18,269 nt of DNA from Candidatus Falkowiibacteriota bacterium (GTDB taxonomy: Bacteria > Patescibacteriota > Patescibacteriia > JACRDY01). Within the stretch, counting starts at the first letter, position 1. Each line of letters begins with the position of its first letter. Of this stretch, positions 14,002 through 18,269 are shown piece after piece. The DNA is taken from NCBI GenBank assembly GCA_016218485.1, contig JACRDY010000027.1, positions 1 to 18,269 on the forward strand. Reading direction: 5' to 3'. Under the pieces are notes generated by a model. That model was not told the DNA's origin. It saw nothing but the letters and a program-made list of their open reading frames with translations, and searched no databases. The position numbers and the translations under genes were made by a program.

Positions 14002-14967
14002 TCAGCAGCCCGCCAAACAACCTCCCCCTTCCACCACAAAAATATTTATCAGGAGAAAAAAGAAGTACATCAGGAGCAAGGCGATACCTTCGGCGCGGCT
14101 AAACTCCCGGCCAGTATGATAAAACACCACCACCAGGAACAGCGTCAGCAGCATAAACCCGCCCAGCGTCCAGTAGACGAGAGTGGCGGGTAGCGCAATA
14201 GGACGAATCATGGATAACAGCCCCAGCGCCAAAATATTGGCCATCGCCGAGCCGAGTAAATTACTCAAAGACAGATCTAGGAGCCGGCGACGCCAGGAGG
14301 TGATGGTAACGATCAGCTCGGGCAAATTCGTCCCCAGGGAAAACACCAGCACGCCGATCAGGAACGGTGAAACATGAATCACTTGGAGAATACCGCTGGT
14401 CAGGCGGATAATCAGGTTGGACGATAGCGCCACGGCCACAATGCCAAAAATCACCCACAGCAACTCTTGGCTGACGGTATCCTGGCGAACGGCCGTCACC
14501 TGTACTACTGCGCGACGGCGATGGCTCCGGTAGAGATGCCATACCACCGCCAAATACAGGACAACGAGAAGCAAACCCTCTCCCTGGCCAAACACGCCGT
14601 TAGCGCCCAAGATAACGGGCAGGAGCAGGTACAAAAAAGTCACTATCAGGTCAGAGGCGTGATCATCAGTACCCACGGTACGATTAAGCACAATACTGGC
14701 GCCCAAAATCAAACCAAACAACACGACGATCCCGCCCAAGAGATTACCCACCGCCAGACCGGCGACATTATTGATCAGGCTATTGATCCCAATGGCGATC
14801 TCGGGTAATGAGGTTAAGAGACCCAAAACAATACCTAAAATAAACACCGAGATACCCAGCTTGTCGGCGATAATCTTAATATTCTTAACCACCACGTCCG
14901 CGCCAATGCCGAGAACCACAAACAGGAAGCCAAGAGCGGTCATGGACAGGAGTAAACTGGAAGTCAT
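14002..14967 (-). CDS. Sodium/calcium exchanger (CaCA) family membrane protein
   Basis: Membrane antiporter of 321 residues with about ten hydrophobic segments in two inverted halves split by a basic loop (146-152, YRSHRRR). The alpha-1 repeat has LTSLPE (Glu56) and LAVGNLLGG (71-79). The alpha-2 repeat has SLGTNLPELIVT (Glu217) and LSLSNLLGSAMANI (232-245). The two ion-binding Glu residues are therefore present. By family it exchanges cytosolic Ca2+ or other cations against Na+, K+ or H+. The tail ends GGGCLAGC, with two Cys that are not typical. A TATAAT box (14979-14984) implies transcription start only about five bases before the ATG; no good -35 box is seen. Confidence 0.9.
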   Translation of the reverse strand: MTSSLLLSMTALGFLFVVLGIGADVVVKNIKIIADKLGISVFILGIVLGLLTSLPEIAIGINSLINNVAGLAVGNLLGGIVVLFGLILGASIVLNRTVGTDDHASDLIVTFLYLLLPVILGANGVFGQGEGLLLVVLYLAVVWHLYRSHRRRAVVQVTAVRQDTVSQELLWVIFGIVAVALSSNLIIRLTSGILQVIHVSPFLIGVLVFSLGTNLPELIVTITSWRRRLLDLSLSNLLGSAMANILALGLLSMIRPIALPATLVYWTLGGFMLLTLFLVVVFYHTGREFSRAEGIALLLMYFFFLLINIFVVEGGGCLAGC

Positions 14968-14978
14968 AATATAGAATG

Positions 14979-14984
14979 ATTATA
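14979..14984 (-). promoter_or_regulatory. -10 box of the exchanger gene
   Basis: A perfect TATAAT on the minus strand, 11 bases before the ATG at 14967. Nothing at -35 resembles TTGACA, so the promoter is only partly supported. Confidence 0.45.
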
Positions 14985-15023
14985 GGGTAAGGATACTATT
15001 CGGAAGGGTGAGGGTTAAGAGTA

Positions 15024-15175
15024 AAATCCAAAAGCCCAAAGTTCAATCCGCCAACTGGCGGACAAATGACAAAGTTCAAAGGGTGCGTTGATTTGACATT
15101 TGCCTGGCGGCTCTGGACATCCGGCTGAGCTTAGTCGAAGCCAGCTCAAGGCCAAAGGGAATTTTGAACTTTAAT
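15024..15175. repeat. Intergenic mix of short-word repeats and dispersed motifs
   Basis: CAAAGTTCAA occurs twice (near 15037 and 15069) and is mirrored by TTGAACTTTAATTA (15163-15176). TCCGCCA-AC-TGGCGGA forms a perfect hairpin at 15047-15062. CTGAGCTTAGTCGAAG (15124-15139) resembles the dispersed CCTGAGCTTGTCGAAGG motif known from many genomes. No gene is visible here. Confidence 0.6.
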
Positions 15176-16331
15176 TATTTTGATATATTAACTCCAAAGA
15201 CTCTAGCTGTCTAGTAAGGGAAAAATCCGAACGCACGGAACTTTTCCCTCCATTCACCAGTATAGCCGATAACTCTCCATCCTTTCTAATTCGTAGTATT
15301 TTCTTAGCCAAATCCTTCGGATCATTCGGTTTTGACAATAGGCCGTTAATCCCTTCCCTAATAACCTCCCTGATGCCAAAAGTATCACTCCCAATAACCG
15401 GCATTCCAGCTGCCATTCCTTCGAGCAAAACAATTCCCAATCCTTCAATGTGCGATGGCAACACGCAGAGATCGCAATTCGCGAAAACCTGCGGCATCGA
15501 TCTAAAATTTTCTGCATCAATAACTATCTTCACCCTATCAAAAAGATTCTGCTTCTGGATAAAATCAGTAACTAGCGCCAAATATTCAGCGGATCCATTT
15601 TGTACGGATGTAGGAATAAACAGTTTTATCTTTTTATCGTCAAGAATTTGTATAGCTTTCACAAGATCCAGAATGCCTTTTCGACGTATCATTCTTGCTG
15701 GACATACGACAATAAAGTCATCAGCAGCGTAGCCATACCGCATCCTCCATGAGGAATCTTTCTTTACAATAAAACTCTTTTCGTCAATCCCGTGATAGAC
15801 AAGTTTCGTCTTACTTTTCTCAGCCCCCAGTTTTAATGCCCAATCGTAATAGTAACGACTTGGGCATACCAACGTATTATAGAATGGCAACTTTATAATA
15901 AACGAGGCAAAAGCTTTCTCTACGCCATAATCGGAAAAATGGCCGATAATTTTCCCCTCCTCCGGAATTGGCGTACTATGAAACGTGAATACCGTTTTCT
16001 TGGTCTTAATCAATGAGGACAGTGAAGCGTAGGCAAGTCCCAGCATAAAATTATGCACGTGAACCACATCAAAATCTTTACTTGAAACGGCCTTCGCCAA
16101 ATCATCAAGAATATAGGGAAATGAAATTTTTCCCTTCGCAAAATCCCTAAAGTTTCCAATTCTTATTACAGAGAACTTACCGTTTCCACCCTCCGAAGAC
16201 ACATCATCACCTCCAGTGACAACCGTAACTTCATGCCCTCTTTCAGAAAATCCGCTCGCCAAAAGATACATATGCGTTTCTCCGCCACCGATCTGCGGCG
16301 GAAAACTGTGATGTATGAGGCAGATTTTCAT
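15171..16331 (-). CDS. Glycosyltransferase family 4 (GT-B fold)
   Basis: Retaining glycosyltransferase of 386 residues that would transfer a nucleotide-activated sugar to a glycan or lipid at the inner membrane face. The N-terminal Rossmann domain starts KICLIHHSFPPQIGGGETH, with the glycine-rich acceptor-side loop at 15-17. The C-terminal domain has PARMIRRKGI (211-220), whose Arg and Lys contact phosphate in the family, and the EX7E motif as Glu296 to Glu304 (EGLGIVLLE). AAAGGTGAT just before the ATG matches the 16S rRNA 3' end well. It lies 47 bases after a decayed sugar nucleotidyltransferase, so it may be the remainder of a surface-glycan cluster. It is more AT-rich than the housekeeping genes. 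Confidence 0.92.
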   Translation of the reverse strand: MKICLIHHSFPPQIGGGETHMYLLASGFSERGHEVTVVTGGDDVSSEGGNGKFSVIRIGNFRDFAKGKISFPYILDDLAKAVSSKDFDVVHVHNFMLGLAYASLSSLIKTKKTVFTFHSTPIPEEGKIIGHFSDYGVEKAFASFIIKLPFYNTLVCPSRYYYDWALKLGAEKSKTKLVYHGIDEKSFIVKKDSSWRMRYGYAADDFIVVCPARMIRRKGILDLVKAIQILDDKKIKLFIPTSVQNGSAEYLALVTDFIQKQNLFDRVKIVIDAENFRSMPQVFANCDLCVLPSHIEGLGIVLLEGMAAGMPVIGSDTFGIREVIREGINGLLSKPNDPKDLAKKILRIRKDGELSAILVNGGKSSVRSDFSLTRQLESLELIYQNN

Positions 16332-16378
16332 ATCACCTTTAGCTTAAAAAAAGACTCCTGTCCATATCTAGGCTCAAG

Positions 16379-16765
16379 TTAACCACTCATACGAAACTCT
16401 CGGAAAAGAAATCCCAGATATTTTTTCCAAGTACTGAGATCATCCCATTCGCTCCCCAAAATGTAGCACTCTCCTTCATGTTTCGCGTACAGCCATTCGA
16501 CGATATCCTCCATCATGGTATACGCGCTAATAGAAATTGATCCATGCGCTCTTTCAATGCGTTTAACCGCAATATGGAGATTCCTGTATACGTCACTCTT
16601 GATTTCCGATAAAAAATTTATGGGACACGTTCTCAGAATCGAATCGCACATCTATGTAATTATGATGTGCTTCATCGCGGGCAGAAGCATCTTCTGCTTA
16701 AAAAAGGTTGTTGGCTGAAGCCGAGTCCCCTTTCCGCCGGATAGCACCACAAAAAGAACTTTCAT
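16379..16765 (-). pseudogene. Decayed sugar-1-phosphate nucleotidyltransferase (ManC/GMP-like)
   Basis: An ATG at 16765, with AGGGGG seven to twelve bases upstream, starts a typical nucleotidyltransferase: VVLSGGKGTRLQPTT (residues 6-20) then KMLLP. After 37 codons an in-frame TAG (16652-16654) stops it. The same frame resumes at once and reads 90 codons ending in a region like the family C-terminal part (SISISAYTMMEDIVEW, then SEWDDLSTWKKYL, compare W-D-D-x-G-S-W). The whole frame is only 129 codons where about 270-350 are expected, so the middle has been deleted. TAG ends normal genes elsewhere here (scpB), so recoding is unlikely. It probably once supplied GDP-mannose or a similar donor. 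Confidence 0.7.
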
Positions 16766-16800
16766 TTCAACCCCCTGGATAATTTAAATATGCTATCCCG

Positions 16801-16829
16801 ACCATATCACACGATTTTGGGATGGTCAA
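16801..16829 (-). promoter_or_regulatory. Promoter of the decayed nucleotidyltransferase/glycosyltransferase unit
   Basis: TTGACC (16824-16829), 17 bases, TATGGT (16801-16806) on the minus strand. It overlaps the start of the small plus-strand ORF at 16822. Confidence 0.5.
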
Positions 16830-16980
16830 TGATTATTCGGAAAAATTCGGAGTCTGCTATCTACCTAGAAACCATGCACCGGGTGCGGGTTTGATTATGG
16901 CCGGAATACTGGAGCTTTTTCTGCCGAATCTGCCGGGCTGGATTTTTATTTTCGTGGGATGGAAATATGCAAAAGGGTAA
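16822..16980 (+). CDS. Possible 52-residue membrane protein (PGPGW-like)
   Basis: An open frame from ATG at 16822 to TAA at 16980. After a polar start (MVNDYSEKFGVCYL), residues 20-46 read as one membrane helix with an internal turn: GAGLIMAGILELF, then LPNLPGWIFIFVGW. The LPxxPGWxxIFxG pattern resembles the putative PGPGW transmembrane family. There is no good ribosome binding site, and the start overlaps a minus-strand promoter; the last third is the most protein-like. It converges on the methyltransferase gene, leaving an 11-base gap. Confidence 0.4.
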   Translation: MVNDYSEKFGVCYLPRNHAPGAGLIMAGILELFLPNLPGWIFIFVGWKYAKG

Positions 16981-16991
16981 TTTTCCTCACA

Positions 16992-17564
16992 TTACTCAAT
17001 TTGCCAGCGCATAAAATAATACTGCCGAGCCGAGCCGCCAAAACTCAATTTCTTAGCCCACGTACTGGGGTATGTTTGCAGTTCCTCGGGAGTTAATTGT
17101 TTTACCTCCAAAAGTTGAATCCCGTGAGCGGCCAATGCTGAAGCCAACGTTCCTTGGATATACTCAAGGGTAAGCTCCGGCAGATCAGCCGAACCGTCCT
17201 TGACCGGATCATAGCTCAAGACCACATCAACAAACGCTCCCGACTGACAGATCCGTTGTATATTCTTAAGTATCGTGCCGTCGGCCGCAACGATCCCCCA
17301 GAGTAAACTACCCCAGGGAAAATTAATAAACACTTGATTAGCCAAACCGTTCAATGCTTCGGGTAAATCTTCAACATTCGCCAAAACAAAAAAGACGTTC
17401 TCGCGCCCGCCTTTGGCTGGTTTTTTATAAATCTTAGCGGAAATTTTTTCCAAACTCGTGTGGCTCGGATCAACGCCAATAATCAGCCTGTCCGGATGTT
17501 CCTTGGCCAGTTGGTAGACGAATTTCCCGTCACCGCACCCAATGTCCACGATTATGCCCGGCAT
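16992..17564 (-). CDS. 16S rRNA (adenine-1408-N1)-methyltransferase-like protein (KamB/NpmA family)
   Basis: Rossmann-fold S-adenosylmethionine methyltransferase of 190 residues. Motif I is VDIGCGDGKFVYQLA (6-20) and Asp32 ends strand 2 (IIGVDPS). Family-specific text follows: KISAKIYKKPAKGG (40-53), FINFPWGSLLWG (79-90) and STWAKKLSFG (167-176). Trp84 and Trp169 correspond to the two tryptophans that grip the flipped A1408 in NpmA (recalled knowledge). In that family methylation of A1408 blocks aminoglycosides such as kanamycin and apramycin. The ATG at 17564 yields a protein that begins right at motif I; family members have about 30 residues before it, and a matching fragment lies upstream out of frame. 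Whether it is active is therefore uncertain. The family call is strong. Confidence 0.85.
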   Translation of the reverse strand: MPGIIVDIGCGDGKFVYQLAKEHPDRLIIGVDPSHTSLEKISAKIYKKPAKGGRENVFFVLANVEDLPEALNGLANQVFINFPWGSLLWGIVAADGTILKNIQRICQSGAFVDVVLSYDPVKDGSADLPELTLEYIQGTLASALAAHGIQLLEVKQLTPEELQTYPSTWAKKLSFGGSARQYYFMRWQIE

Positions 17565-17692
17565 GATTATTTCTTACGGGTAAACAACCGCAACGGCTTA
17601 TACTGTGACTGAGCCGTACGATATCGTGCAGCGATCTATCAGGTACCGCCCCGGTTGAGGGTGATTATCTTTTTACCTTTTACGACTTTCAT
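17562..17692 (-). other. Displaced N-terminal segment of the methyltransferase gene
   Basis: An ATG at 17692 begins MKVVKGKKIITLNRGGT, followed by TGA TAG. The first 13 residues look like the N-terminal beta-hairpin of KamB/NpmA proteins. Further on in the same frame SQYKP is encoded just where the family has the residues before motif I. Joining QYKP to the body (PGIIVDIGCGDG) restores a normal sequence if a 35-base insert flanked by CCG is removed. Two stops and the insert therefore separate the true N-terminus from the body. Confidence 0.5.
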
Positions 17693-17698
17693 AAGTAT

Positions 17699-17726
17699 AG
17701 TGTAGCAAATATTTAATAAAGAGCAA
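17699..17726 (-). promoter_or_regulatory. Promoter for the methyltransferase N-terminal segment
   Basis: TTGCTC (17721-17726), 16 bases, TACACT (17699-17704) on the minus strand. Transcription would begin at or next to the ATG at 17692, a leaderless arrangement. Confidence 0.45.
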
Positions 17727-17743
17727 ATTCTTCGGCTTGGTTC

Positions 17744-17778
17744 TCCGCCCAAGGCGGACGATATGGTAGTCACCTACC
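17744..17778 (-). other. Two small hairpins in the tRNA-Asn 3' trailer
   Basis: GGTAG-GTGA-CTACC (17765-17778) has a GNRA tetraloop. TCCGCC-TTG-GGCGGA (17744-17758) follows. No U-tract is seen, so these are probably processing or stability elements rather than terminators. Confidence 0.5.
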
Positions 17779-17799
17779 CATCTCTGGGGGGACTTTCAC

Positions 17800-17896
17800 C
17801 CCGCACTAAGGCTCTCGGGGCAGGATTCGAACCTGCAACAACTCGGTTAACAGCCGAGCGTTCTACCATTGAACTACCCGAGAACTTTAGTGCGGG
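17800..17896 (-). repeat. Complementary flanks extending the tRNA-Asn acceptor stem
   Basis: CCCGCACTAA (17887-17896) in the 5' leader pairs perfectly with TTAGTGCGGG (17800-17809) in the trailer. The precursor can thus form a 10-bp helix stacked beyond the acceptor stem, separated from it by three to two bases. Confidence 0.75.
17812..17883 (-). tRNA. tRNA-Asn (GTT anticodon)
   Basis: Full cloverleaf of 72 bases. The acceptor stem is TCTCGGG/CCCGAGA, the D-stem GTTC/GAAC, the anticodon stem CTCGG/CCGAG with loop CTGTTAA, and the T-stem GCAGG/CCTGC with loop TTCGAAT. The discriminator base is G, as usual for Asn. CCA is not encoded (GCCT follows), so it must be added after transcription. It is transcribed from the Asn-rich leader region upstream. 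Confidence 0.98.
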
Positions 17897-17928
17897 ACGG
17901 GCCTGCACTCTTAAAAAGAAATCCACTG

Positions 17929-18023
17929 CATCCGCCTTCGTCCCGTAATACGGAACTGCGGCGGATGAATTTTACTCTCGCCCGCTCTGCGACCCTGCGG
18001 GTCTTGAGTGGTCGGTAAAATTC
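17929..18023 (-). ncRNA. Structured spacer RNA between attenuator and tRNA-Asn
   Basis: GAATTTTAC (18015-18023) pairs perfectly with GTAAAATTC (17967-17975), enclosing a GACCC-GCA-GGGTC hairpin. CATCCGCC (17960-17967) pairs with GGCGGATG (17929-17936) around an inner GTTCCG/CGGGAC stem. The first helix uses the U-tract of the upstream terminator. No open frame is present. Confidence 0.5.
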
Positions 18024-18047
18024 AAAACCCCGCTGCTCTGCGGGGCC
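18017..18047 (-). terminator. Attenuator terminator (3:4 hairpin) upstream of tRNA-Asn
   Basis: CCCCGC (18040-18045) pairs with GCGGGG (18028-18033) around AGAGCA, followed by TTTTGAATTTT. It lies 29 bases after the leader-peptide stop codon. Confidence 0.75.
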
Positions 18048-18092
18048 GATGCGATTTTTGTTATAGAAAAATCGATCAGCCCGTCAGCTGAT
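18043..18092 (-). promoter_or_regulatory. Alternative helices 1:2 and 2:3 of the Asn attenuator
   Basis: Helix 1:2 is ATCAGC (18087-18092) with GCTGAT (18075-18080). Helix 2:3, the antiterminator, is GGGCTGAT plus CGATTTTT (18067-18082) with AAAAATCG and ATCGGCCC (18043-18059). It has a single bulged C and one G-U pair, about 16 bp in all. Helix 2:3 uses three of the C residues needed by the terminator, so the two exclude each other. The leader stop codon lies inside strand 2. Confidence 0.65.
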
Positions 18093-18135
18093 TATTATTG
18101 TTATTATTCAGATTAACGCTCACAGAATAATTCAT
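18076..18135 (-). CDS. Asn-rich leader peptide, 19 residues
   Basis: Reads MNYSVSVNLNNNNNNQLTG and stops at TGA. Eight of 19 codons are Asn; codons 10-15 are six in a row (five AAT, one AAC). No Shine-Dalgarno sequence is present, but the predicted transcription start is about five bases before the ATG, fitting a leaderless start. Three overlapping RNA hairpins, a terminator and the tRNA-Asn gene follow. By analogy with his, trp or pheST leaders the peptide itself has no function; translation speed through the Asn run would report the supply of Asn-tRNA-Asn. Chance trinucleotide repetition is the alternative. Confidence 0.6.
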   Translation of the reverse strand: MNYSVSVNLNNNNNNQLTG

Positions 18136-18146
18136 AAGTATCTATA

Positions 18147-18174
18147 AGTATAGCAGAGATAACAAAAAAGTCAA
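18147..18174 (-). promoter_or_regulatory. Promoter of the Asn leader/tRNA-Asn transcript
   Basis: TTGACT (18169-18174), 16 bases, TATACT (18147-18152) on the minus strand. It is among the best promoters in the window. Confidence 0.75.
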
Positions 18175-18180
18175 TACTGG

Positions 18181-18240
18181 CTGTAGGGGCGATTCATGAA
18201 TCGCCTGACTGTAGGGCGATTAAAGAATAGCCCCAACACC
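18181..18240. repeat. Dispersed GTAGGGGCGATTC palindrome, two copies
   Basis: A perfect 18-base palindrome GGCGATTCATGAATCGCC (18188-18205) is followed by a diverged copy (18212-18234). The GTAGGGGCGA-type palindrome is a common dispersed element in several phyla (recalled knowledge). Confidence 0.65.
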
Positions 18241-18269
18241 TACCGAATCACCCGAAACAACTGAGCGCA

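Noticed and set aside
16652..16654. TAG recoding to rescue the nucleotidyltransferase
   Set aside because: scpB and the winged-helix gene end in TAG, and the protein would still lack its central part.
17639..17644. TGA read as glycine, as in Gracilibacteria and SR1
   Set aside because: A TAG follows directly, and TGA ends the radical SAM and exchanger genes normally.
17744..17800. Group I/II intron or RNase P RNA fragment after tRNA-Asn (GTGAAAGTCCCC)
   Set aside because: Only a few bases resemble such RNAs; the tRNA is uninterrupted and no conserved core can be drawn.
17763..17948. Plus-strand 61-codon frame containing GAGFEPATTRLTAERSTIELP
   Set aside because: It is the antisense of the tRNA-Asn gene; this wording is a well-known false protein from tRNA complements.

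Overview
The window most resembles a Candidate Phyla Radiation (Patescibacteria) genome. This is inferred from gene content and style, not proven. Genes are compact and nearly all on the minus strand, and a compact bacterial AspRS appears to lack its usual insertion domain. Several promoters sit so close to start codons that transcripts would be nearly leaderless. Intergenic gaps are filled with low-complexity palindromes. TGA, TAG and TAA all end convincing genes, so the code looks standard.

Layout: (1) 1-1922 holds a free-standing radical SAM/SPASM protein with its own promoter and terminator. (2) 1923-5182 is a minus-strand run of a winged-helix-like protein, a YbaK/ProX-type deacylase, ScpA, ScpB and an S11 D,D-carboxypeptidase. 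(3) 5183-5668 is a gene-free patchwork of dispersed palindromic repeats. (4) 5706-10079 carries AsnRS, an atypical NRAMP transporter, AspRS and a 71-residue protein. (5) 10302-12116 is an ABC exporter. (6) 12195-13870 is the one plus-strand block with strong signals: a structured leader, a 50-residue hydrophobic protein with terminator, and a crotonase-family enzyme. (7) 14002-14967 is a Na+/Ca2+-exchanger-family protein. (8) 15171-16765 has a GT4 glycosyltransferase and a decayed sugar nucleotidyltransferase, followed by a small plus-strand membrane ORF. (9) 16992-18174 has a KamB/NpmA-like 16S rRNA A1408 methyltransferase, tRNA-Asn and an elaborate upstream control region.

The strongest unusual signal is in (9). 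A promoter at 18147-18174 would transcribe a 19-residue leader peptide with eight Asn codons, six of them consecutive. It is followed by three mutually exclusive hairpins (1:2, 2:3, 3:4) ending in an intrinsic terminator, and then by the tRNA-Asn gene. This is the textbook layout of ribosome-mediated attenuation, but the regulated gene appears to be the cognate tRNA, which would make expression depend on the charging level of tRNA-Asn. The same window encodes AsnRS and AspRS. Other points of interest are the A1408 methyltransferase with an apparently broken N-terminus, the structured RNA ahead of the 50-residue protein, and a set of long intergenic hairpins each built from its own short-word vocabulary.
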